NCBI RefSeq assembly: GCF_001423845.1
Contig: NZ_LMPM01000001.1
Location: 969,493-1,033,492, forward strand
Direction: 5' to 3'
Length of the DNA: 64,000 nt
From: Sphingomonas sp. Leaf357
GTDB lineage: Bacteria > Pseudomonadota > Alphaproteobacteria > Sphingomonadales > Sphingomonadaceae
Both the position numbers and the translations under genes were made by a program. The notes below the pieces were generated by a model. The model saw only the letters and a list, made by a program, of their open reading frames with translations. It ran no database searches and had not been told where the DNA came from. Positions 1 through 7,850 of the stretch are shown piece after piece. How positions within the stretch are numbered: position 1 is the first letter of the stretch; every line of letters starts with the position of its first letter.

Positions 1-9
1 AGCAGACGG

Positions 10-534
10 TCACTGGACTGGGTCGACCACCGTGTCGGCCTTAGGCTGAGCGGTCGCAAGTGCCTTTTCAAAGCGAGTTAGCAGAAGCGCGTTTACTGCG
101 TTCGTGATTTCCGCACCGGCATCAGGTGCCTCAGTGAAAAATCGACGCCCGGCTGGTGTGCTTGCAAATGCGCCTGCTGCGTCCATCTCGGACACGGTCA
201 GTCGCTTTGCGTATGAAAGTTCCTGAGCCTCGGCGACTGCTCTAAGCAATTCAGCGCGGCCAGACGACATAGAGTCGATCACGACCTTTCCCGCAGGCGT
301 TCCAGCTGCGCAAGTTCGTACTTCAATGACCGCCACGCCAGCACAGCTAGGGCTCGACAGCCGAAGTAGATGGTCGATTGATCCGTCGAGCAAAGCTGTT
401 CGGTGATCTTCCGCGCCCAAACTCTGCAACAGTCGATGAGCAGCCGCGCGGCGTTCGGGTGATGGATCTGCAACAGCGCCGGCCGGATGAGATGTCACGA
501 CCGCAGTCGCAATTAGGATTGCGATGTAAACCAT
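10..534 (-). CDS. Secreted DUF2059-like protein
   Basis: Small exported protein of unknown role. The N-terminus begins with a hydrophobic stretch (IAILIATAVV) ending near an Ala-Gly-Ala signal-peptidase-like site. The C-terminal half carries the helical pattern ending in STPAGRRFF that is usual for DUF2059 proteins (inference from pattern). An upstream in-frame TTG at 570 would add 12 residues. I prefer the ATG at 534 because it sits directly before the signal peptide. It lies tail-out at the window edge, transcribed away from the HEPN gene. It has no obvious link to the defence genes. Confidence 0.7.
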   Translation of the reverse strand: MVYIAILIATAVVTSHPAGAVADPSPERRAAAHRLLQSLGAEDHRTALLDGSIDHLLRLSSPSCAGVAVIEVRTCAAGTPAGKVVIDSMSSGRAELLRAVAEAQELSYAKRLTVSEMDAAGAFASTPAGRRFFTEAPDAGAEITNAVNALLLTRFEKALATAQPKADTVVDPVQ

Positions 535-822
535 GCGGTAAATGTAAACGCCATCTCCGAACGTCCGCAAGTGTGCGTTTCAAGCCGATTGGCTTTGGTG
601 ACGGCCACCGGGCACGTTGAACGTCTGATCATGGTGGAAACCGGAAAGGCCGGTTTGGAGCGAGAGGTCGAGGTAAGCCGACGGTCGTTCACCATCGTGT
701 GCTTGGCAACTAAGCGCCCTAAGAGCGGTCGTTCACTGCCACGTCGCGCTACACCGAAAGCGGTCGCTCAATAATGCGGCCTCGCGATCGCAAGTTCCTG
801 GCTGCGTAACAACGCATGACCG

Positions 823-2025
823 ATGGACAAACGCGACCGAGCAGGCGATCTGAGATCGAGGGACGGATTCGAGCACATGGACGCAATCGAAGGTGCCGTG
901 CATGGGGAGAGCCACGAGCAAGAAGCCGACCGATTCCCCTGCGTTCTCGCTGCGCCCCGACATTTCCACTTGTTCGTCCAAGACCCTGACGACGACTGGT
1001 CCCCGACACTCGAGCAGGTAAATGCGGGGACCTACGATCCGCTAAAGCTGAAGCGGATATCCTTTTATCTCGACGTCGGGCTTCCGCACGGCAATCCGAT
1101 GGGCTTCGGGTTCGACGGGTCAATGATCATCCCGCGCAACCCGCATCTGCGGAGCGCCGACGATGCCGTCGACGAGTTCAACCGTGTCGTGGCGGCGCTC
1201 CTAATCGGCGGGCTTCGGCTCCATCAGGTGGTATCGGGAGACCTAGCGTTCGGTTCGCTTTATGCGACGGGATATTACCGGTACGAACATCCGCATGGCA
1301 TCCTGCCCACGTTGCATCAGGCTTGGGGCGAGGCCGCCGCAGGCGGCTATCTTAGTATCGACCTCCTTCATCCATCGCGGATTTCCAAGGCCGATACGGT
1401 TGCGGCTTTAGATGCTGGACGACCGGTGCTGGCCGCCGCGCATCGGATCGATCCCGCCACACTGGTGATGGCATTCAGTCACCACGTCGCGACCGAATAT
1501 CGTAATTCGTTGATCTATTCCTGGCTGATCGTCGAGCAGCTTGTCAGCCAGATATGGGACGATGTCTTTCTTTCCCAGCGCATGGCGCGTTTTCAGGAGC
1601 GAGTCGGGCAATTGCAAGCAAGCGCCCGCTCAGCGGCAGTGCGGGTTGAGTTTCTGACAGAAGCCGGGCTCGTCGACCGCAAGCTGTACCGATATCTACA
1701 GCGCGCCCGAAACGCGCGAAACGACCTGATCCACAAAGGCGCCAAGCCGAGCCAAGGCGATTCTTATTTCTCGCTCGTGGCATTGGCGCGGCTGCTCGAA
1801 TTAATTTGCGCCAACGGCTCCGTGCCTTTCGACGTGAGGGCGTTCCTCCAGGGCCTTGGCAAAAGGAGCGAGCGTCCTAGGCGCGAAGGTGTGATGAGGG
1901 CGGAAGAAGCGGATTGGTCCGAGGTCGCCTATTGGCGGGAGGTCAAGCCGATTCCCGGTGAGAAGCAATGGTCGGGCAGCCATGAGCAGCGCGCTGGAAT
2001 TGGGGTGGTGCGAACGAAGCGGTGA
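823..2025 (+). CDS. HEPN-domain (ApeA-like) protein, probable RNase-type effector
   Basis: About 400 residues. The C-terminal third is helical and contains RNARNDLIHKG at about residues 296-306, matching the HEPN signature (R, polar residue, a few residues, H) of metal-independent RNases and many antiphage or toxin proteins. The N-terminal two thirds are a beta-rich region with no domain I can name, similar in architecture to ApeA-like HEPN proteins (family knowledge, not tested). The start is uncertain: ATG at 823 or 877, neither with a strong ribosome-binding site. The gene stands alone and converges on the 277-residue gene at 2139. Its position beside other conflict-type genes supports a defence role, but this is inference. 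Confidence 0.6.
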   Translation: MDKRDRAGDLRSRDGFEHMDAIEGAVHGESHEQEADRFPCVLAAPRHFHLFVQDPDDDWSPTLEQVNAGTYDPLKLKRISFYLDVGLPHGNPMGFGFDGSMIIPRNPHLRSADDAVDEFNRVVAALLIGGLRLHQVVSGDLAFGSLYATGYYRYEHPHGILPTLHQAWGEAAAGGYLSIDLLHPSRISKADTVAALDAGRPVLAAAHRIDPATLVMAFSHHVATEYRNSLIYSWLIVEQLVSQIWDDVFLSQRMARFQERVGQLQASARSAAVRVEFLTEAGLVDRKLYRYLQRARNARNDLIHKGAKPSQGDSYFSLVALARLLELICANGSVPFDVRAFLQGLGKRSERPRREGVMRAEEADWSEVAYWREVKPIPGEKQWSGSHEQRAGIGVVRTKR

Positions 2026-2138
2026 CGCAGCGTCATTGGGAGACGGCGGCACATCGCTACAGCACGGCACGTCGTCCTCTTCCCTTAAGATCGTATTTGG
2101 CTTCCTCTGCAATCGGATGTGCCGAATATGCTTCTGTC

Positions 2139-2972
2139 TCAAATAGCGAATTCGGTTTGGGTGGTCGCGACAGCGTGGGTTCTGGGCGGATATATCAGGC
2201 TTACAATCATCCATTGATCTGGAAATCGGTGGATCGTGCCCATGAGGAAGATGAGATCGGCAGCCGGAAGCTGCTGCTCGAGCTTGGCGCGGAACGGCGC
2301 TTCCCAAGCGTCGCCGTAGCGCTGGTGGCAATTCCAGTAGAGCGCTCCGGCTTCCCAGTCTGCGATCTTGTGCCGGTAAGTCCGGCTTTCGCCGTTGACG
2401 TCGCATCGGTAGCTGTAATGAAAGGCGAACGGCAGTTTTCGAAGCGTGGTGATTTCGTTGGCGTCATTGTCGTCGAACAGGCCGGCCTGCTGCTGATGCT
2501 GGACCAGCTTTTTGAGCTCATCCTTGGTCCAGTCGGCATTATCGACTGGGGTAATTTCAAGGCTCAGGATGCGGGCTGGGCGCAGTAGCCCCAATGTAAC
2601 GCCGTTTGAAACGCGCGCAGCATCAAGTGCGGCAAAATCGTCAAACGTGACGAGTTTATCCAGTTCCTGGCGCCGGGCGGCCCATTGGTTCTTCGTAGTG
2701 ATGGGAGCGCCCTGCAGCGCTATGGTATCGACATAGATCTTGTGGCTCTCAGGCCGGCGATCGCTGTTCGCTTTATAGATTTGCGCCGATATCCACTGCC
2801 ATTTCTTGAACTGCTGCTCGTCGCGGATTAGACGGAACGGCACCGGGAACAATCGGATCAGCGAACCATCCTCGGCCATGCCGGCGACGCAGGACGTTTC
2901 GGCATGCTTTCCGCTAGGCGATGGGTAGGTCTTGCAAAGGATGAGAATCCGCTCGCGCCGTGTCCCTGCCAA
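2139..2972 (-). CDS. Uncharacterised 277-residue protein paired with DUF488
   Basis: I do not recognise a named domain. The N-terminus (RILILCKTYPSPSGKHAETS, then a region with GSLIRLFPVPFR) looks like a conserved, soluble, mixed alpha/beta protein with no signal peptide or membrane segment. Several Trp and Tyr residues are spread through the C-terminal half (ALYWNCHQRYGDAWEAPF). It lies 49 bp downstream of the DUF488 gene on the same strand, so the two probably form an operon. The position beside a HEPN gene and an ABC ATPase operon suggests a role in DNA or RNA conflict, but nothing in the sequence proves it. Confidence 0.55.
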   Translation of the reverse strand: MAGTRRERILILCKTYPSPSGKHAETSCVAGMAEDGSLIRLFPVPFRLIRDEQQFKKWQWISAQIYKANSDRRPESHKIYVDTIALQGAPITTKNQWAARRQELDKLVTFDDFAALDAARVSNGVTLGLLRPARILSLEITPVDNADWTKDELKKLVQHQQQAGLFDDNDANEITTLRKLPFAFHYSYRCDVNGESRTYRHKIADWEAGALYWNCHQRYGDAWEAPFRAKLEQQLPAADLIFLMGTIHRFPDQWMIVSLIYPPRTHAVATTQTEFAI

Positions 2973-3021
2973 TGTCCCCTCCTGCCGCGCAGCGATTGTG
3001 ATCGCGGCCAGGGGCTTATCA

Positions 3022-3531
3022 TTAGATCGCTAAGTGCGCTAACGTAGCTGCTCCGGTCTGAACATTTTTCAGTGAGCGACTTTGGGCGCTCACGCCGACA
3101 TTGCGGATCTCGAAGAGCGCTATTTGGCTCATCTCAGCCGCGACGATCGTGCGGTGACATTCCTTGGGACTGCGCTCGAAACAGAGCAGGACCGACGCGT
3201 TCTTTTTCGCAAGATTGACCGCTTCGTGCAGCGCAGCCTGCGCGGCATCTGTCGCGATATGGCTCTCGTAGACTTTCAGGAACGCTGCATAATCGCTGCG
3301 GCGCATCGCGTCACGGCCGGGTTTGGGATCGCCGAGCGCCTTCAAATGACTATAGCCGATTCCGCTCAGTGCGAGCTCGGCAGCCAGAGGTGTCTTGGAG
3401 AAACCGCGCTTGCGAGACACCGGGACATCCCGGATATCAATCACATGCTGGATGCCACATTCCCGCAGCGTTTCTAGGAATTGCGAGATTTCCGCGCCTT
3501 CATAGCCGATGGTGAACAAGGTGCGGTGCAT
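3022..3531 (-). CDS. DUF488 domain protein
   Basis: 169 residues. It has the full DUF488 pattern: TIGYEG near the N-terminus, a basic VIDIRDVPVSRKRGFSK segment, and a C-terminal LLCFERSPKECHR motif with the conserved Cys and His. DUF488 proteins are widespread and of unproven biochemistry, and they recur near restriction and other defence genes. I chose the ATG at 3531 because TIGYEG normally lies within a few residues of the start; the longer reading frame to 3732 adds an unconserved Arg-rich stretch. It is followed closely by the 277-residue gene. Confidence 0.75.
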   Translation of the reverse strand: MHRTLFTIGYEGAEISQFLETLRECGIQHVIDIRDVPVSRKRGFSKTPLAAELALSGIGYSHLKALGDPKPGRDAMRRSDYAAFLKVYESHIATDAAQAALHEAVNLAKKNASVLLCFERSPKECHRTIVAAEMSQIALFEIRNVGVSAQSRSLKNVQTGAATLAHLAI

Positions 3532-4029
3532 GCGGTTTCCTTCGTTGCCACGCGCGATACAGGAAAACCGAGTCTTAAGTGAGGCACATTTGCGCCCTGG
3601 AAAAATGGATGCTGCCGCAGGCTCGTCCGCGATGTCTTGAGGCTGACACTTGCCGTCAGCGTAGCGGAAATGCCGGAGATTTCGGGAGGGGATTACGCTT
3701 CCGGGTCCGCTGTGCGCCCCAAGGCCGGCCATTCGAGCTCATCATGCGCGACTCCGAAAGCTGCCGTTCGTTCATTCTTCTCCGGACGAGTAAGGGATCG
3801 ACCGCATTTTGGTGACATCCCTTCTGTAGCTTCTGGATTGCCTTCACATCGGTATCGTCAGCGCGGTGGTCGAACCAAGCCTGCACGCGGCGATCGTCGG
3901 CATCGAGCGCACGCAAATCTGCTGCGGTCTTGACCGCCTGGACGCGTCGAATAGCCGAGCAGGTCAACAAAAGCGACCATCCCGATCGTTTTGAAGCGGG
4001 GAACCGATCAGCTTGAGCCTGGCCATCGC
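3532..4029. other. Intergenic stretch, no supported gene
   Basis: About 500 bases separate the ABC ATPase stop from the DUF488 start. A 104-codon minus-strand frame (3656-3970) has no recognisable domain and ends in a basic low-complexity tail, so I do not call it. The stretch should hold the promoter of the DUF488 pair. It may also contain a decayed gene. Confidence 0.4.
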
Positions 4030-7000
4030 TCAGGACGCCTGGCTGGCTTGCCCCTGCAAGCTGCGTCGGGCGGCACGGTTGAAGATCGGCCCTTCATATT
4101 GGACACCGTCAGCAGCCGGGGCAGTCAGGATGACCTTGGTGCAAGGAAGCCCTGCGGCTTCGAACTTGCGGGTAATGAACTCGCTCTCGGCGCGGTCATG
4201 GCTCGACATGATCAACTGATAGCCTTCGAACTCGACAAGATTGCGCATCACATCGACAAACGCGGCCGTATGGATGATGTCATTATGCTGCAACGGATCG
4301 TCGAGCAGCAGCGCCCGCCAGCGCGACCACGGATAGGCAGTGCTTGCGGCGCACAAAATGCTGAAACCGTTGGCGGCAAGCTGACCTTCGCTTAGCACAA
4401 TCTGCGGCGGCAGGTCGGTGTTGCGCGTCGCATCCTCGACCCGGTCCTTATAATGCAGCATCATATCGAAGTTAGTGGTATCAACGCGCGTGCCCGCGCT
4501 GAAATTGATCGTTTCATCGGGCGTGCTCAGCATCGCGTCATTAAAAGCATCGATAACATCGTTGAGCGGGGCTAGCACGCGCGCTGAAAAGCCATCCGCC
4601 TCGCTCTGGAGCTTCTTGGTATACTTGTTGAGCGCCAGCCGCGCACTGTTCGACAGCTTAAGCTTGGCTCGCGCTACTTCCAGTTGCTCGGCCAATGCCG
4701 CTGCGTGTGCTGGGGGATCATCGAAGCCCACCTGATCGCTGGCAGCGCGCATCGCCGCCTCGAGCCGGGCCAGTTCTTCGCGCAGCAACGCAGCAGCGCC
4801 GGCTTGCGCCAACGTCTCGCGCCGTAGATCGAGCGCATCGAGCGCGACCTTGGCATCGGTGAGACTGGACCGAGCACGCTCCAATGCGGCTCGGCCTGGT
4901 GGCAATGGCAGGCTGGCGGCGGTCCACCGTGCCTCGAGTGCGGTGCGTGCGGAAAGCGCCGCTTGCTGCGCTGCCTGCGCTTCGGCAAGCGCGCGCTCGG
5001 CGCTCCGCAGCTGGGAGAACGCTTCCTCACGGGCGCTTGTTGCGTCGCTCGCCGCCCGTTCACGGGTAGCGCGCTGCTCGATGCGCGCGGTCAGTTGCGT
5101 GCGCAACATGGCGAGCTGCTCATCGATGGCAAACAGGTCGAGCTGGGTCGCCGCAGCTGCGAGCCGTTCACGGCAGGCCGTGCGCTCGGCATCGAGCCGC
5201 CCCAGCCGTGCCTGCTCGCTGTCGCGCCGTTGGCCCAGCACATCGACCTCTGCGGTCAGTGTTAGGCGCGCCGCGTCGATGCCCGCCGCCGCCTCGCTCG
5301 CCGCAGTACGGGCCGCCTCGGCGCTGGCTAGATCGCTGCTGGCGCGCTGCGCCTTGCGCTCGGCCATCAGAAACAAATCAGCATCGACAGACGTGCCGAG
5401 CGACGCCGCTACCCGGGCCCGTAGGTCCGACAAGGTCGCTCGGCTTTGCTCGAGCGCAACTCGCGCAACAGATTCGTGCGCCAGGGCGCGATCGACCCGC
5501 GCGATCTCCTCAACGAGCTGCTCGAGCCGTTCGCGGATCTTCTGCAAGTCGAGCTCGGCCTCGGTAAGCCCGACCGCGCTGCTTGTGCTCGCCGCGCTCG
5601 CCAGCAGCCGTAACGCACCGGGGGCAAAGTGAGAGTGACAAACCGGACAGTTGGTATCATCCTCGTGCAGATGCCCAGCGATCGCAGCAACAGCGCCGGC
5701 AATGGTATCGGCTTCAGCGCGAAGTGCGGCAATCCGCGCTTCCACTGCCGCCTGCTCGCGCCCGAGCCGGACTTGCTCGTCGGAGAAAGTCGTGCGCTGC
5801 TGCCGGGCCAAATCCGCTGCCTGGGCCGCGAGGCTATGATCGCCTGCGGCGCGCTCGCAAGCGGCGCTGATCTCGGCGATCGATTGCGCTAGGCGAAGGG
5901 TTTCGCCCGCGCCTGCAGCAGCGCTACGGGCTTGCGCGCAAAAGGCTTCTGCCGCGCCGCGTGCGGCGATCCGCTCGTCGGCCCGGGCAATTGCCTCTCG
6001 CGCCATCGCGATCTGCGCATCGAGCTGCTCGAGTTGCTGCCCGGCCTCACCGACATTGGTATCGAGTTCAGCGAGCCGTACAAGGTCGCGGCGCTGGCTC
6101 TCATAGGCCGATATCTGCGCCTCGAGCCTGGCGATTTCGCCGGCATGTGCTTGCAGCCGCGCCGCCGCCGCCTCGACTGCCTCCACGGCCTGAGTATGCA
6201 CTGCCCGCGCGGCGCTGAGCAGTACGCGAGCACTTTCCAGCGCCGGGTTGTCAGGGTCGGCGGTCGCCGCGAACGTCGCCCATTCTTCTGGCAGCATCGC
6301 CAGGCCGTCGAGCGTCGCGTTCCAAGTGGAGAGCTGGCCTTGATAAGCGTTGATCGCCTGCTCAATGTCACTCAGCAGCTTGCCGGGGTTATCGCGATCG
6401 GAGTTGCCGAGCTCCATCCGGGTCTGCGAAGCGACATCGCTACGGAGCGCATTCAGCGCCACTGCAAAGGCGTCGGCGTCGAGCGAATTCGAGCTGCTCA
6501 GCGCCTCTTGCAAGCGCGCCAGGCGGTCGCGCCAGCCCGACCACTGGGCGATCTGGCGTTCGAGTTCCTCGATCGCTTGCTTTTCGCCATCGATCCGCTT
6601 GGTGAAGGCTAATTGGGTCGGACGGCCGCGCAGACCGTTGCGGATCCGCTCTAGCCGGTCGATGCCGCTCGGACCTTTGAGCGCTTCCCACTGCTCGTCG
6701 CGCTTGCGGCTGGTGAAACGTTGCTGCGCGGCTTGCCCGAGGAAGTGGGTGAAGGCCAGATAGGTCGCGACATCGCGGATCGGTCCCCAACCTTCCTGCG
6801 CCAGCAGTCCGATGATTTCGCCAAGCGCCGGCGCCTGCGTCGCACTGCGCGCCAGATGGCCAGCGTCGCCAAAGCCAAGCTCGACCCGGTGTGCATCGGC
6901 CGTAGCGCCGCGGCGAGTCAGATATTCGGCCTCGGTGATCTTTTTCCGCTTCTTGCGGCTTTCGGCCAAATAGCTGTCGAAACGGCGGATATCGCCGGTT

Positions 7001-7155
7001 AGCCCCCATTCGATCGCATCAAAGAAGCTGCTTTTGCCAAGACCGTTGGTGCCCGTGACCAGCATCAGGCCAGGTTGTGCGGGCAATTCGATATCGAATT
7101 GCCCGAAGGTCCGGAAATCCTGGATCTTGATGCGAGAGAGATAGAGCGGGTTCAT
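4030..7155 (-). CDS. Rad50/SMC-like ABC ATPase with zinc-hook-type CPVC
   Basis: 1041 residues. Visible in order: a P-loop GTNGLGKSS at residues 35-43; a long coiled coil; a CPVC pair in NCPVCHSHF at about 502 (a Rad50-type hook); a second coiled coil; the ABC signature LSEGQ at about 920; Walker B LLLDDP at about 947; and an H-loop IMSSHD. This is the Rad50/SbcC/RecN-like architecture used to bind or survey DNA. Its start overlaps the stop of the preceding gene by 4 bases, making it the last gene of a translationally coupled trio with the middle protein and the flavoprotein. No nuclease partner of the Mre11/SbcD type is present, which argues against an ordinary SbcC. I read it as the ATPase of an ABC-three-component-like conflict system (inference). 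Confidence 0.85.
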   Translation of the reverse strand: MNPLYLSRIKIQDFRTFGQFDIELPAQPGLMLVTGTNGLGKSSFFDAIEWGLTGDIRRFDSYLAESRKKRKKITEAEYLTRRGATADAHRVELGFGDAGHLARSATQAPALGEIIGLLAQEGWGPIRDVATYLAFTHFLGQAAQQRFTSRKRDEQWEALKGPSGIDRLERIRNGLRGRPTQLAFTKRIDGEKQAIEELERQIAQWSGWRDRLARLQEALSSSNSLDADAFAVALNALRSDVASQTRMELGNSDRDNPGKLLSDIEQAINAYQGQLSTWNATLDGLAMLPEEWATFAATADPDNPALESARVLLSAARAVHTQAVEAVEAAAARLQAHAGEIARLEAQISAYESQRRDLVRLAELDTNVGEAGQQLEQLDAQIAMAREAIARADERIAARGAAEAFCAQARSAAAGAGETLRLAQSIAEISAACERAAGDHSLAAQAADLARQQRTTFSDEQVRLGREQAAVEARIAALRAEADTIAGAVAAIAGHLHEDDTNCPVCHSHFAPGALRLLASAASTSSAVGLTEAELDLQKIRERLEQLVEEIARVDRALAHESVARVALEQSRATLSDLRARVAASLGTSVDADLFLMAERKAQRASSDLASAEAARTAASEAAAGIDAARLTLTAEVDVLGQRRDSEQARLGRLDAERTACRERLAAAATQLDLFAIDEQLAMLRTQLTARIEQRATRERAASDATSAREEAFSQLRSAERALAEAQAAQQAALSARTALEARWTAASLPLPPGRAALERARSSLTDAKVALDALDLRRETLAQAGAAALLREELARLEAAMRAASDQVGFDDPPAHAAALAEQLEVARAKLKLSNSARLALNKYTKKLQSEADGFSARVLAPLNDVIDAFNDAMLSTPDETINFSAGTRVDTTNFDMMLHYKDRVEDATRNTDLPPQIVLSEGQLAANGFSILCAASTAYPWSRWRALLLDDPLQHNDIIHTAAFVDVMRNLVEFEGYQLIMSSHDRAESEFITRKFEAAGLPCTKVILTAPAADGVQYEGPIFNRAARRSLQGQASQAS

Positions 7156-7850
7156 GCGGCCCCCCGCTTTGCCCAGGCCTCGATCACCAAGTTGACGGTG
7201 CGCATCGGATCTTCTTCTTCACGCAGCGCGATTGCTTCCCAGGCCTCGGCGGTGTTGCGTGGCACGCCAGTGCCGCCGCCATCCTTGCTGTTGAGCTCAT
7301 CGAGCAGCGCCGGATCGAGCGCATCGGCAACGACCCAGGGCCGCGCCAGGAAGGAGCGCCCGAGAAATTCCGCAAAACTCGTGGCGACGTTGACCGGATC
7401 GCCAGGGCGAAGCCAGATCAGCTTGCGCGCAACCCGGTCATCTCGCTCGACCATCAATGCGGCCGCCTTCCAGTCCGGCGAATCCTCGCTGCCTACCGGC
7501 CCGACAAGCAGGAGCTGCAAGTCCAGCGCCTCGTTTGGCGACAAATACGACCGGGCAATCACGCACTGGTTGCGATAGCGGCGCACGGCTTCGCGAATGG
7601 CGTTGAGATTGGACGTGTCGGGAAGCAGCCCCAGCACTAACGTGTAGCGGCCAATCTTGAGACCCATACCCGCCGCCGGCAGGTCGCTTGCCGTAATGCT
7701 CGCCACACCCGAGCCTGCGCCGCCGCGAAAGTCTCCGCTGACGATCGCTTCGGCAGATAAATGCGGCAGGCCGGCTAGATCGGCAGCGTCAGTCAGGCGC
7801 TTGGCAAATGCCTCAAGCACATCACCGGGCCGCTCGAACTCCGTGCTCAT
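7152..7850 (-). CDS. Middle component of the ABC ATPase-flavoprotein operon
   Basis: 232 residues, soluble, with no catalytic motif that I recognise. A central region contains MVERDDRVARKLIWLRPGDP, which recalls the 'middle component' proteins placed between the ATPase and effector genes in ABC-three-component systems; this is a resemblance, not a proven match. It overlaps both neighbours by 4 bases, so the three proteins are probably made in fixed proportion and act as a complex. The C-terminal helix ends NLVIEAWAKRG. It could instead be an unrelated adaptor. Confidence 0.6.
   Translation of the reverse strand: MSTEFERPGDVLEAFAKRLTDAADLAGLPHLSAEAIVSGDFRGGAGSGVASITASDLPAAGMGLKIGRYTLVLGLLPDTSNLNAIREAVRRYRNQCVIARSYLSPNEALDLQLLLVGPVGSEDSPDWKAAALMVERDDRVARKLIWLRPGDPVNVATSFAEFLGRSFLARPWVVADALDPALLDELNSKDGGGTGVPRNTAEAWEAIALREEEDPMRTVNLVIEAWAKRGAA

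Noticed and set aside
3656..3970. 104-codon minus-strand frame between the ABC ATPase and DUF488 genes
   Set aside because: No domain, basic low-complexity C-terminus, and no convincing ribosome-binding site.
4850..5632. 260-codon plus-strand frame rich in Ser and Arg
   Set aside because: Antisense of the coiled-coil part of the ABC ATPase; low-complexity composition.
4030..7155. Plain SbcC DNA-repair ATPase
   Set aside because: No SbcD-like nuclease is adjacent, and the gene is translationally coupled to two non-repair proteins.
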